From: Ruania alkalisoli
GTDB lineage: Bacteria; Actinomycetota; Actinomycetes; Actinomycetales; Beutenbergiaceae
DNA length: 64,000 nucleotides
Assembly (NCBI RefSeq): GCF_014960965.1
Contig: NZ_CP063169.1
Location: forward strand, 653,581-717,580
Reading direction: 5' to 3'
The position numbers and the translations under genes were made by a program. The stretch's first letter is position 1. Each line of letters begins with the position of its first letter. Below are positions 18,485 through 27,286 of the stretch, piece by piece. Below the pieces are notes generated by a model. The model worked only from the letters and a program-made list of their open reading frames with translations. It did not search any database and was not told where the DNA came from.

Positions 18485-19108
18485 TCAGGCGCTCTTGGGG
18501 CCGTCCGGTGTGTGCACCACCAGCACCACGCTCGGGTCCGGCCCGTGCCGGCGGAACCTGTGATCGGTCTCGCCGGCATAGCCGATCGAGTCCCGCGGGC
18601 CGAGGGTGGTGATGGTGGAGATGCCTTGATCGTCGAGGATCTCCACGTCGATCGAGCCGGAGACCACGTAGAGCAGCTCGTGGCGGGAGTGGCGGAAGAA
18701 GTCCTCGAACTGGGGCGGTGCGCCGAGGAACTCGGTGACCCCGGTGCCGCTGGGTGTCTGCATCAGCAGCCGTGCCCCTCCGGAGTCGACATCGACCAGC
18801 GGCGCCGCGCTGCCGCGTTGCACCTCGTCCGAGGGTGGCCGTGCGGCGGCCAGCAACTCCTGTTGCGTGGTGCCCAGCGCCTGCGCGATCTGGAACAGCG
18901 AACGCATCGACGGCCGGGCGCGGCCGTGCTCGAGCTGAGACAGAAACGGGTGGGAGAGGCCGCTGGCGGCGCCGACCTGCACGAGGGTCATCCCGCGCTC
19001 CTTCCGTGCGGTGCGGATGGCGGCACCGAGCAGCACGTCGGCTTCCGACTGTTTCGTCGGTTGTCTCCTGCGCGTTCTGCGCGGGCTCTTCGGCGCGGTG
19101 GTCGTCAT
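18485..19108 (-). CDS. XRE-family regulator with C-terminal cupin sensor
   Basis: Protein of 207 residues. After a basic tail, residues about 25-85 form an XRE helix-turn-helix (IRTARKERGMTLVQVGAASG, LSQLEHGRARPS), and residues about 105-190 a small cupin (HELLYVVSGSIDVEIL, GPRDSIGY, DHRFRRHG). Such HTH-cupin regulators bind a small metabolite in the barrel; relatives include PuuR-type regulators of amine catabolism. The ATG at 19108 is chosen over a GTG two codons earlier. The gene is divergent from the metallohydrolase operon, with the 21-base dyad at 19168-19188 between them, so it probably controls both itself and the surrounding catabolic genes. Confidence 0.85.
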   Translation of the reverse strand: MTTTAPKSPRRTRRRQPTKQSEADVLLGAAIRTARKERGMTLVQVGAASGLSHPFLSQLEHGRARPSMRSLFQIAQALGTTQQELLAAARPPSDEVQRGSAAPLVDVDSGGARLLMQTPSGTGVTEFLGAPPQFEDFFRHSRHELLYVVSGSIDVEILDDQGISTITTLGPRDSIGYAGETDHRFRRHGPDPSVVLVVHTPDGPKSA

Positions 19109-19167
19109 GTTCACACATCCGGTGCTGATCGGTTACGCCAGCGAAATAGTCGCTGCTTACGTTGCTC

Positions 19168-19188
19168 GATGTTACCCACATCAACATT
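19168..19188. promoter_or_regulatory. candidate operator 2 of the XRE-cupin regulon
   Basis: The right half ATCAACATT (19180-19188) is identical to the right half of the perfect dyad at 29055-29063; the left half GATGTTACC matches in ATGTT, and TGTT and AACA are again nine bases apart. The site lies between the divergent regulator gene (start 19108) and the metallohydrolase gene (start 19216), where it could control both promoters. Confidence 0.65.
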
Positions 19189-19215
19189 TCGAGTCGGAAG
19201 CACCCGGGAGGTGGC

Positions 19216-20283
19216 ATGCAGGTTCAGACAACCAGCTCGTGCGTCGAGGCGATGAGCGGCTGGTATCCGGCCGGCTCGGCGGACGTGTCGAGTTCAGGAG
19301 CCGGCACCCCTCGTGGCCACCGCACCCACCCCGCCGTGATCCCCGAGCCGGAGGACCAGATCGCGATGTCCCGACCTGCCGGCCACGCCCGTGCCGCCGA
19401 CTGGTTCGACGTCCGCGACCTCGGGGGCGGGCAGCTGATCGCCGAACCCGGCCACGTCAACAGCTATCTCCTCACCGGCCGCGAACGCGCCCTTCTCATC
19501 GACTCCGGGATGGGCATCGCGCCGATCAGCGAGATCGTCGCTGATCTGACGACGCTGCCGGTGCTGGTGGTCTCCACCCATGCGCACGCCGATCACCGCG
19601 GCGGCCACGCCGACCTCGCCCGCGCCCACCGGGAGGGCCGACTGGAGGTGGCGGGATTCGCCGCGCACCCTTCCTCCCAGCTCGTGGAGGTCGACGCCGC
19701 CTTCCTGGCCCGTTACGCCCGGGTCATGCGCGAGGTCGTGGCCGAGCACCACACGCTGCGCGAGATCGACGACCAGTCCTTCTTCGCTCTCGCCGGCCTG
19801 CCGCGCATGCGGGACCTACCCGACCTGCGTCGCTGGCAGATCCCCGCGACCCCAGCCAGCGTCCCCCTCGCTGACAGGCAGCGGATCGACCTCGGTGGCC
19901 GCATCGTGACGATCCTGCACACACCCGGCCACGCACCGGACGCCCTGAGCGTCTGGGAGGAAGCCACCGGCACCCTTGTCACCGGCGACACGGTCCTCAG
20001 TGCCGCTCATTGGTTGCACGGATCTGAGGCCGATCTGACGGCGTTCGCGGCCTCAACGGCCCGCCTCGCCGCCCTCGGGGCACAGCGGGCGCTGGTCGCG
20101 CACAATCTGCGTCCGGAGATGCCCGGTACTCACGTCCGGAACGTGGCCGCGGCCGCCGAGGCCGTTCTGGACGGCGTCACTCGCCCCGTGCCGGGGCGTG
20201 ACCTGCTCGGGGGTCGGGCCTGGCGGCACGAGCACGACGGCGTCGTGATCCTGACCGATGCGACGTCCGGAGGGCCACGATGA
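19216..20283 (+). CDS. metallo-beta-lactamase fold hydrolase
   Basis: Protein of 355 residues with the metal motif THAHADH (H122, H124, D126, H127) and the glyoxalase II-like HTPGHAPDALSVW and TGDTVLSAAHW segments, which supply further ligands. It would be a zinc- or iron-dependent hydrolase; lactone, thioester or ring-opening activities are all possible. The ATG at 19216 has GGGAGG four bases upstream. An ATG at 19366, with GGAGGA, is an alternative and would remove a low-complexity tail. The gene is first of a seven-gene plus-strand operon, and its stop overlaps the start of the amidohydrolase by four bases. Confidence 0.8.
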   Translation: MQVQTTSSCVEAMSGWYPAGSADVSSSGAGTPRGHRTHPAVIPEPEDQIAMSRPAGHARAADWFDVRDLGGGQLIAEPGHVNSYLLTGRERALLIDSGMGIAPISEIVADLTTLPVLVVSTHAHADHRGGHADLARAHREGRLEVAGFAAHPSSQLVEVDAAFLARYARVMREVVAEHHTLREIDDQSFFALAGLPRMRDLPDLRRWQIPATPASVPLADRQRIDLGGRIVTILHTPGHAPDALSVWEEATGTLVTGDTVLSAAHWLHGSEADLTAFAASTARLAALGAQRALVAHNLRPEMPGTHVRNVAAAAEAVLDGVTRPVPGRDLLGGRAWRHEHDGVVILTDATSGGPR

Positions 20284-21770
20284 CCGGCCCTGCAACCGGC
20301 CCAGTCTCGTTGGGTGCCCCCGACGCATGGGCGGACCTCACCGGCACCGTGGTCACAAGCCTGTGCGGAGTACGTCTGCTCGACGGCACGATCGCCGACC
20401 TCACCCTCGCTGGCGGCACGATCACCGCGGTCACACGTGCCGGCGCCGGGCCTGAGGCGACGACTGGGCGCGGTGCAGCCACAGCGGCCAGCGGCACGCG
20501 TGATGCCCCCGGTGCCCCCGGTGCCCCCGGTGCACTCGGTGCACTCGGAGCGGTCGAGTCGACCGGAGTTCTCGACGCCACCGGTTGGCGGTTCGTCCCG
20601 GCCGCGAGCGAACCCCACGCTCACCTCGACAAGGCGCTGACGGCGAACCGGATCCCGCCCGGGACCGGGCACGACCTGGTCGGGGCAATCGACGCCTGGC
20701 GGTCCATCACCCCGACCATTGACGCCGGTGACATCACTACCCGCGCACGGGCCACCGTCGGGCGCTATCTCGCCCGCGGCATCACCACGGTGCGCACGCA
20801 CGTGGACGTTCACATGACGGGCGACCCGCTGCGCGGGGTGGACGCCCTGGTGGCCCTGCGCGAACAGCTACGTGGGACGCTCACGCTGCAGGTGTGCCTG
20901 CTCGCGGGTGAGCATGCCCCGGACGCGGTGGTCGCCGAGGCTGTCGACCACGGCATCGACGTGATCGGTGGCTGCCCGCACCTGGCCAGCGACCCGCGGC
21001 ACGAGACCACCCGCATGCTCGACCTCGCCGAACGGACCGGCCTGCCCGTCGACCTGCACACCGACGAGCAGACCACCCTCGACGAAAGAAGCGGCGTTCC
21101 TGACATAGCCGACCTCGCCCAGCAGGTGCTCGCCCGAGGGCTGATCCAGCGCGTCACCGCCAGCCACTGCGTGCGCCTGGGCTCCCTGCCCCCGGCGGAT
21201 CTCGCCCCCGTGCTCGACGTGGTGGCGCGCGCGGGCCTGGGAATCGTCACCCTCCCGATCACCAACCTCTACCTCCAGGGCTGGCATGACACCCGCCTCA
21301 TACCCCGCGGGATCGCCCCGCTGCGGGCGATCCTCGATGCGGGCATCGACCTGGCCGCCGGGGCAGACAATCTGCGCGACCCGTTCAACCCGGTTGGGCG
21401 GGCCGACCCCTTCGAGACGACCTCGTTGCTTGTGAGCGCCGGGCACCTGCGCCCGGAGGAGGCGCTTGCGGCGGTCACCACGTCCGCCCGGACCGTGCTC
21501 GGTCTGCCGCCGGTGGGCGCCACACCCGGTGCGGCCGCCGACTTCCTGCTGGTGCCCGATGCCGACCTCGGGGAGGTGATCGCAGGCGGGACCACCGCGC
21601 GCGTCGTGGTCTCCGGAGGCCGGGTAGTCGCCGACACCCGGGTGCGCAGCTCCCTCGATCACCCTGCCCTCGACCCCACAGAGTCCAGACCTCGCGGTGC
21701 CACGGCCACGGCACCCACGACGACCCCGTCATCCACCCCCACTCGTCGCCCCACCCCGATCGGAAGGTGA
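20280..21770 (+). CDS. cytosine deaminase-like (CodA/AtzC type) amidohydrolase
   Basis: Protein of 496 residues. Metal-binding HAHLDK (H113, H115), VRTHVDV, the LHTDEQ motif (like HCDE in CodA), TASHC and the C-terminal GADNLRDPFNPVGRADP match cytosine deaminases, isocytosine deaminases and N-isopropylammelide hydrolase AtzC. It would hydrolytically deaminate a ring amino group. Between the first beta-strands and the metal site there is an Ala/Pro/Gly insert at residues 75-92 encoded by GGTGCCCCC-type tandem repeats, and the C terminus is a disordered Thr/Pro tail. It sits between the metallohydrolase and the ABC ATPase, so it is likely the first cytosolic step after uptake (inference). Confidence 0.82.
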   Translation: MTGPATGPVSLGAPDAWADLTGTVVTSLCGVRLLDGTIADLTLAGGTITAVTRAGAGPEATTGRGAATAASGTRDAPGAPGAPGALGALGAVESTGVLDATGWRFVPAASEPHAHLDKALTANRIPPGTGHDLVGAIDAWRSITPTIDAGDITTRARATVGRYLARGITTVRTHVDVHMTGDPLRGVDALVALREQLRGTLTLQVCLLAGEHAPDAVVAEAVDHGIDVIGGCPHLASDPRHETTRMLDLAERTGLPVDLHTDEQTTLDERSGVPDIADLAQQVLARGLIQRVTASHCVRLGSLPPADLAPVLDVVARAGLGIVTLPITNLYLQGWHDTRLIPRGIAPLRAILDAGIDLAAGADNLRDPFNPVGRADPFETTSLLVSAGHLRPEEALAAVTTSARTVLGLPPVGATPGAAADFLLVPDADLGEVIAGGTTARVVVSGGRVVADTRVRSSLDHPALDPTESRPRGATATAPTTTPSSTPTRRPTPIGR

Positions 21771-21773
21771 CCC

Positions 21774-22559
21774 ATGACTGCCCCGACCGCTTCCGCCCCC
21801 GCTCCCACCGCCTCACAACCGGACTCCATGACCCGCACCCTGGTGCTCGACGGCGTCTCCAAGCAGTTCGCCACCGGCACCGTGGCGCTCACCGACGTCG
21901 ACCTGCACCTGCGCTCCGGGGACTTCGTCTCGGTGGTCGGCCCCTCCGGCTGCGGCAAGTCCACGCTGCTACGACTGGCCTCCGGGCTTGACGACGTCAC
22001 CGAGGGCACCGTCGAGGTCAACGCCCACGCCACCAGCTACGTCTTCCAGGAAGCGACACTGCTGGAGTGGCGTACCGCCGCCAAGAACGTCGAACTGGCT
22101 GACGAACTGCGCGGACTGCCGACCTCCCAACGTCGCTCCAGAGCCCAGGAGGTCCTCGATCTCGTGGGCCTGACGGGCTTCGAGAAGCAGTTCCCCCGCC
22201 AGCTCTCCGGCGGTATGCGCATGCGCGTCTCCATCGCCCGGGCGCTGGTGACCGACCCTGATCTGGCGCTCTTCGACGAACCCTTCGGCGCACTCGACGA
22301 GATCACCCGGCTGCGCATGCAGACCGAACTCCAGCGGATCTTCCAGCTGAAGAAGTTCGCCGGCCTGTTCATCACCCACTCCGTCTCCGAAGCCGTGTAC
22401 CTGTCCACCCGCGTGATCGTGATGAGCGGACGGCCCGGTCAGGTCGTCGCCGATATCCCCATCCCCTGGGATTACCCCCGCCCGCCGGAGCTGCGCTACT
22501 CATCCGAGTTCGCCGCCCTCACCGGCGAGGTCTCCACCGCACTGGGAGAGCACTCATGA
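21774..22559 (+). CDS. NitT/TauT-type ABC transporter ATP-binding protein
   Basis: Protein of 261 residues, complete ABC ATPase: Walker A GPSGCGKST, Q-loop FQEA, signature LSGGMRMR, Walker B LALFDEPFGALDE and H-loop THSVSEA. The closest pattern is SsuB/TauB/ThiZ. It starts three bases after the amidohydrolase stop, and its stop overlaps the permease start by four bases. It energises uptake through the permease and lipoprotein that follow. Confidence 0.92.
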   Translation: MTAPTASAPAPTASQPDSMTRTLVLDGVSKQFATGTVALTDVDLHLRSGDFVSVVGPSGCGKSTLLRLASGLDDVTEGTVEVNAHATSYVFQEATLLEWRTAAKNVELADELRGLPTSQRRSRAQEVLDLVGLTGFEKQFPRQLSGGMRMRVSIARALVTDPDLALFDEPFGALDEITRLRMQTELQRIFQLKKFAGLFITHSVSEAVYLSTRVIVMSGRPGQVVADIPIPWDYPRPPELRYSSEFAALTGEVSTALGEHS

Positions 22560-23584
22560 CCGCCACCCACGCACGTACCCAGCACACCGCAGCCCAGCAT
22601 CCACCAGCCCAGCACGTACCAGCCACTCAGCCGGCCGACCGGCCGGAGCCGTCCACCGAGACCGGGCAGACAAGCCAGAGTCCGGCCAGCAACGATCGCC
22701 CCGTCGGCATTCCGGGCCCGGCCACGCGCCCCAGCGCTCCCGAGGTGGAGGCGCGCACTCTCGGCACGGCACCCGCGACCGCTGTCACCGGACCTCCCCG
22801 GTGGCGAGCCGCGCTCGGCAAGGCGGCTCCGATCCTGCTTGCCCTCGCCGGGATCGCGGCCATCTGGTACCTCGTCTCCTACCTGCTGCTGCCGGCCGAG
22901 CAGCGGTTCCTGCTCCCGCCTCCGCACGAGGCGTTCGGGAACACGGCCACGAACCCGGCGGTGATGACTCCGATGCTCGAGGCGCTCGGGCGCAGTGTGT
23001 CGGTGGCGATGGTCGGGCTGGTGATCGCGGTCGCCGTCGGGATCGCCTACGCCGTGCTGATGTCCTCGGCCGGGTGGGCCGAACGGATTCTCTATCCCTA
23101 CGCCGTCATCCTGCAGACCATCCCCATCCTCGCCCTGGTGCCGCTCATCGGCATCTGGTTCGGCTACGGCCTCGGTGCTCGGGTGATCGTGTGCGTGATC
23201 ATCGCGTTGTTCCCGATGATCTCCAACACCCTGTTCGGGCTGCAGTCGGCCAGTGCCGCCAGCCACGACCTGTTCACTCTGAACAAGGCCACGGCACTGC
23301 AGCGCCTGACCAAGCTGAAGTTCCCCGCCGCCCTGCCCGCCATCTTCACCGGGCTGCGCAATGCGGCCGGGCTGTCGGTGATCGGCGCACTGGTCGGCGA
23401 CTACTTCTTCCAGCAGGGCCCCGTGGGCATCGGCGGACTACTGCGCACCTACACGCTGCGGATCCAGATGGACGCCCTGTTCACCGCTATCGCGCTGACG
23501 GCCGTGTTCGGCGTGGCGGTCTTCACGCTCTTCGCCGTGCTGGACCGGCTCGTGATTGGCCGTTGGTACGGCCAGCGGCAGTAA
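22556..23584 (+). CDS. NitT/TauT-type ABC transporter permease
   Basis: Protein of 342 residues. The first 80 residues are a polar, Pro/Thr/Gln-rich cytoplasmic tail unusual for the family; the remaining 260 hold about six membrane segments and the EAA-like loop (ALQRLTKLKFPAALPAIFTGLRNA) that contacts the ATPase. The start overlaps the ATPase stop (ATGA). The fold is that of SsuC/TauC/ThiX permeases. Followed by a 125-base gap with a hairpin before the binding-protein gene. Confidence 0.9.
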   Translation: MTATHARTQHTAAQHPPAQHVPATQPADRPEPSTETGQTSQSPASNDRPVGIPGPATRPSAPEVEARTLGTAPATAVTGPPRWRAALGKAAPILLALAGIAAIWYLVSYLLLPAEQRFLLPPPHEAFGNTATNPAVMTPMLEALGRSVSVAMVGLVIAVAVGIAYAVLMSSAGWAERILYPYAVILQTIPILALVPLIGIWFGYGLGARVIVCVIIALFPMISNTLFGLQSASAASHDLFTLNKATALQRLTKLKFPAALPAIFTGLRNAAGLSVIGALVGDYFFQQGPVGIGGLLRTYTLRIQMDALFTAIALTAVFGVAVFTLFAVLDRLVIGRWYGQRQ

Positions 23585-23637
23585 CCAGCCGGCGACGGCG
23601 CAGCACGCGCCCCGCACCAGCCTCACCTGTTCCCGGC

Positions 23638-23664
23638 CTACCCGGGCGCGACCGCCCCGGGTAG
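23638..23664 (+). other. intercistronic hairpin before the binding-protein gene
   Basis: CTACCCGGG (23638-23646) pairs exactly with CCCGGGTAG (23656-23664) around a nine-base loop. It lies between the permease and the substrate-binding lipoprotein. No T-run follows, so it may protect the downstream message or partly end transcription rather than act as a full terminator. Confidence 0.55.
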
Positions 23665-23709
23665 CCGCACACCCCCAACCCCCGTCCCTCCTCCGAAAGA
23701 GAGATCCCC

Positions 23710-24903
23710 ATGAAGCGACACCTCCTCCTGTCTGCGACCACCGCGGCCGGCCTGCTCGTCCTCACCGCCTGCAGCGGCAGCAGCGACGCCACCGAACCCA
23801 GTGACACCGGTTCCGGGGACGTAGCCGCCGGCACCACCGCAGCCGAGGCGGGCAGTGCACTCGATCTGGCGGGCGTGTGCCCGGCCACCGTGGTCATGCA
23901 GCAGGACTGGCAGCCCGAGGCCGAGCACGGCGCCATGTATCAGCTGGTGGGGCCCGACTACGAGATCGACACCGACAACAAGTCAGTCAGCGGTTCACTC
24001 GTGGTCGACGGCACCGACACCGGGGTCGACATCGAGGTGCGGCCGGGCGGCCCGAACGTCGGATTCCAGCCCGTTCCGGCGTTGATGTACCTGGATGAAG
24101 ACATCACCTTCGGTGCGGTCAACACCGATGCGGCCATCGCCGCGCACGAGGCGCAACCCACCGTGGCGGTCACCTCGCAGATGACCCATAGCCCCCAGAT
24201 CCTCATGTGGGACCCCGAGACCTATCCGGGTGCGACCACCATCGAAGAGGTCACCAGTCAGGGAGCTGTGGTGGTCACCTCCGGCGACGTGATCCCGGCG
24301 CTGCTCGCCGAGACCGTCGGTTTCGACCTGGCTCAGTCCGACACCAGCTACGAGGGCACCCCGGCTCGGTTCGTCTCCGACACCACGATCATGCAGCAGG
24401 GCTTCGCCACCGCCGAGCCCTACATCTACGAGAACGAGATCGCCGAATGGGGCCGCCCGGTGGGCTACCAGCTGATGAGCGAGGTCGGGTTCTCGATCTA
24501 CCCCGAGCCGCTGGCCGTGCGCGCCGACAAGCTGGAGGAGCTCTCGCCCTGCCTGGAGCTGCTGGTGCCGATCATGCAGCAGTCACAGATCGACTATCTG
24601 GCCGACCCGGAGCCCACGAACGAGCTGATCGTCGAGCTCGTGGAGGCCTACGACCTCTCCTGGACCTACTCCGCCGGGGTCGCGGCCTTCTCCGCGCAGG
24701 CTCAGCTGGACGAAGGGATCGTCACCGACGATCCGGCATCCGGCGTCTTCGGTCAGCTCGACCCCGACCGGATGGCGGAGATCGTCGACACCTTCGCCCC
24801 GTTGCTGGAGGCGCAGGGCACCATCACCGACGCCGGAGCGGTGGACCCCGAGGCGTTGTACACGAACGAGTTCATCGACACCTCGATCTCGATGGGGGAG
24901 TGA
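23710..24903 (+). CDS. NMT1/THI5-like substrate-binding lipoprotein
   Basis: Protein of 397 residues with a lipoprotein signal (basic MKRH, hydrophobic core, lipobox LTAC) followed by a Ser/Thr/Asp linker. The mature part resembles NMT1/THI5 periplasmic-type binding proteins used for pyrimidines, taurine, nitrate or aromatic sulfonates. A strong AAAGAGAGA ribosome site precedes the ATG. It delivers the ligand to the permease and ATPase upstream. Ligand unknown; the surrounding deaminases point to a nitrogen-rich heterocycle. Confidence 0.85.
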   Translation: MKRHLLLSATTAAGLLVLTACSGSSDATEPSDTGSGDVAAGTTAAEAGSALDLAGVCPATVVMQQDWQPEAEHGAMYQLVGPDYEIDTDNKSVSGSLVVDGTDTGVDIEVRPGGPNVGFQPVPALMYLDEDITFGAVNTDAAIAAHEAQPTVAVTSQMTHSPQILMWDPETYPGATTIEEVTSQGAVVVTSGDVIPALLAETVGFDLAQSDTSYEGTPARFVSDTTIMQQGFATAEPYIYENEIAEWGRPVGYQLMSEVGFSIYPEPLAVRADKLEELSPCLELLVPIMQQSQIDYLADPEPTNELIVELVEAYDLSWTYSAGVAAFSAQAQLDEGIVTDDPASGVFGQLDPDRMAEIVDTFAPLLEAQGTITDAGAVDPEALYTNEFIDTSISMGE

Positions 24904-24906
24904 CAC

Positions 24907-26259
24907 ATGACGGAGCGCACCATCGCCGAGCGCACCGCACGACTCGCCGGCCTCCTCGCCCTCGAGCTGGGACCGGACGCCGTTTCCACCGATCCCGAAC
25001 TGGTCCGGAAGGTCTCCTCGGACTGGTCGAAGATGTCGCCGATCCTGGCCGAGAAGGTGCCCGCCGGGCGCTACCTGGCTGACCTGGTGGTCCGGCCCAG
25101 CACACCGGAGGAGGTGCCGGTCATCCTGGCGCTCGCCTACGACGCCCGTGTTCCGGTCACCCCCCGGGGTGCCGGGACCGGGAACTACGGGCAACTGACC
25201 CCCTTCGACGGCGGGATCACCCTCGACCTGCGGGGGCTGGACCACATCGCCGTGGAGGGCGACCTGGTCCGGGCCGGAGCGGGTGCCAAGCTCACTGCCA
25301 TCGACGTCGCGGGCCGGGCGGCCGGGCGCGATATCTGGATGTTCCCCTCCACCAAGGGCTCCACCATCGGCGGCTTCCTCGGTGGCGGCAGCGCCGGCAC
25401 CGGCACGATCGCCCGGGGGACCACCGGCGATGGCTGGGTGGAGTCACTGACCGTGGCGCCGATGGACGGCAGCGGACGCTCCGTCGTCGTGACGGGCGAC
25501 GAAACCCAGGCCTATATTCACGCCTACGGGGTGACGGGTGTGATCACCGAGGCGGTCGTGCGCACCGACCCTGCCCGGGAGTGGGTGGCGATATACGCAG
25601 CGCTGCCCACCTATGAGGCTCTGGTCTCGGTGCACCGGTCCCTCCTGGACCTGCCGGTCCTGCCGCGGCTGGCTTCCGGGGACGAACCGGCTTTGGTGGC
25701 CACGCTGCCCGCGGACGTCGAGCTGGATCCGGCCTCCTACAGTCTGCGGGTGATCGCCGAGGTCTCCACGGTCTCGGAGATCAGCCGCCGTGTCGGGGCC
25801 GCCGGGGGAGAGGTGGTCGGTGTGCTGGAGGACTATGCCGCGACCGACAAGCTCTCCTCCCAGTCCTACAACCACCCGATCTACTACTGGCAGCAGGCTG
25901 TGGGTGAACCCACCTGCTTCCACCTGGAGACCGGGGGGACGGTCCTGTGGGACGACCCGGACGCCGTCCGGGCGGTCTACGGGCCGAGCACCAGGCTGCA
26001 CCTGGAACTCATGGGCAGCCAGCCGCTGGCGATGGTGGTGGCCGACTACGAGAGCGAGGAGCAGGTGCTCGCTGGTATCCCGCGGCTGGAGGCGGCGGGA
26101 CTCGGGGTGCACTCCCCGCACCAGTGGTACGTCGACCGCAACGTGGAGTTGGTGCTCGAGACGGTGAAGCGCACCGACCCGCGTGGCCTGCTCAATCCCG
26201 GCAAGCTGGACACCTCGCTCGCCCGGCCCGACACACGCACCACGATCGGAGCCCGCTGA
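24907..26259 (+). CDS. FAD-linked oxidase (PCMH/FAD_binding_4 family)
   Basis: Protein of 450 residues. Residues about 60-230 form the PCMH-type FAD-binding domain: VVRPSTPEEVPVILALA, TPRGAGTGNYGQ and the STKGSTIGGFLGGGSAG flavin loop. The C terminus ends with the usual RTDPRGLLNPGKL. The family oxidises alcohols, hydroxy acids or C-H bonds next to heteroatoms. It starts three bases after the binding-protein stop and overlaps the creatininase start, so it belongs to the same operon. A likely role is an oxidation step on the imported compound or an intermediate (inference). Confidence 0.82.
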   Translation: MTERTIAERTARLAGLLALELGPDAVSTDPELVRKVSSDWSKMSPILAEKVPAGRYLADLVVRPSTPEEVPVILALAYDARVPVTPRGAGTGNYGQLTPFDGGITLDLRGLDHIAVEGDLVRAGAGAKLTAIDVAGRAAGRDIWMFPSTKGSTIGGFLGGGSAGTGTIARGTTGDGWVESLTVAPMDGSGRSVVVTGDETQAYIHAYGVTGVITEAVVRTDPAREWVAIYAALPTYEALVSVHRSLLDLPVLPRLASGDEPALVATLPADVELDPASYSLRVIAEVSTVSEISRRVGAAGGEVVGVLEDYAATDKLSSQSYNHPIYYWQQAVGEPTCFHLETGGTVLWDDPDAVRAVYGPSTRLHLELMGSQPLAMVVADYESEEQVLAGIPRLEAAGLGVHSPHQWYVDRNVELVLETVKRTDPRGLLNPGKLDTSLARPDTRTTIGAR

Positions 26260-27035
26260 TGCCGGCACCCCGCTTCGTCGACCTGACGTTCCCCGAGGTC
26301 GCCGAGCTGCCCGAGGGCACGGTCGCGGTCCTCCCGCTCGGGGCGATCGAGCAGCACGGCCCGCACTTGCCGGTTTCGACCGACTACGTCACCGCCACCT
26401 CGGCCGCTGAAGCAGCGGTGGCCGAGGTGGCCGAGGCCGGCGCGGCGCCGGTGGTGCTGCTGGAGGGCCTGGCCTACACCAAGTCCGATGAGCACCACTG
26501 GGCGCCGGGCACGATCTGGCTCTCGTGGGACACGCTCATGCGCACTCTGGTGGACATCGGGCGCTCGCTGCAGACCTCCGGGATCACCCGGTTGGTGTTC
26601 GTCAACGGGCACGGCGGGAACTCAGCACTGGGGCAGGTGACGTGCCGGGAACTGCGGCGCCAGTTCGGGCTGGCGACGTTCTTCGCGCACCTGTCCGTGC
26701 CGGGGGACCAGGTGCGGGACGTGTCGAACCCGCACGAGCTGGGCCTGGGCATCCATGGCGGGCACAGCGAGACGTCCCTGATGCTGCACCTGCGCCCGGA
26801 CCTGGTGAAGATGGACCGCGCCGTGCGGCGGGTGCCCGAACAGTTGACCGCCTATGAGCAGATCGGGTTCGGCAAGCCCGTCAGCTTCGGGTGGCTCTCG
26901 GACGATTTCGGGCCCGACGGGCACATCGGCGACCCGACTACGGCTACTGCCGACGCCGGCAAGGTGCTGTTCGAGGCCGGAGTGCAGCGATTGGCTGCCG
27001 CGATCGTCGAGGCGAGTACCTTCCGGGTGCGGTGA
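26259..27035 (+). CDS. creatininase-family amidohydrolase
   Basis: Protein of 258 residues with the metal-site signatures of the family: LGAIEQHGPHLP with STDYV, HHWAPGTIWLS, NGHGGN and GIHGGHSETS. Members include creatininase, the FAPy deformylase ArfB and MftE, all of which cut an amide or formamide using two metals. The start overlaps the oxidase stop (TGATG), and it is the last gene of the seven-gene operon. Neither creatinase nor sarcosine oxidase genes are nearby, so creatinine is not assured as the substrate. A long hairpin follows 66 bases later. Confidence 0.85.
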   Translation: MPAPRFVDLTFPEVAELPEGTVAVLPLGAIEQHGPHLPVSTDYVTATSAAEAAVAEVAEAGAAPVVLLEGLAYTKSDEHHWAPGTIWLSWDTLMRTLVDIGRSLQTSGITRLVFVNGHGGNSALGQVTCRELRRQFGLATFFAHLSVPGDQVRDVSNPHELGLGIHGGHSETSLMLHLRPDLVKMDRAVRRVPEQLTAYEQIGFGKPVSFGWLSDDFGPDGHIGDPTTATADAGKVLFEAGVQRLAAAIVEASTFRVR

Positions 27036-27101
27036 GGGGCGGGCCGGACCGCACCGTGGGCGAGAACGCGAGCCCCTGCCAGAGCCTCGCCCCTGAACCG
27101 A

Positions 27102-27144
27102 ACACCGACCGGAACCTCGCCCCGGGTGAGGTTCCGGTCGGTGT
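27102..27144. terminator. bidirectional terminator hairpin between convergent operons
   Basis: A 17-base arm starting ACACCGACC and ending ACCTC (27102-27118) pairs perfectly with 27128-27144 around a nine-base loop. It lies between the creatininase gene (plus) and the formamidase gene (minus), in a 251-base gap with no open gene. No T-run, as is common in high-GC actinobacteria. Nothing else is recognised in this gap. Confidence 0.8.
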
Positions 27145-27286
27145 GGGGCCGTTCACAGCGGCACCGCCTCGCTCCGTGCTCGCTCGACGACAGGGCTCCC
27201 CGTCTCACGTGCCTGGATGACGGTCGCCGCCGGCCCGCTGCTGTGGTCAACCCTCGTGGGTGTGCGATCCCGAGTGGTCCAGGGCC

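Noticed and set aside
26259-27035. Creatinine degradation as the definite pathway
   Set aside because: A creatininase-family gene alone is not enough; creatinase, sarcosine oxidase and methylhydantoinase genes are missing, and the family has other substrates.
25947-27035. Longer creatininase reading frame starting inside the oxidase gene
   Set aside because: The extra N-terminal part is the oxidase gene read in another frame; family similarity begins at the ATG at 26259.
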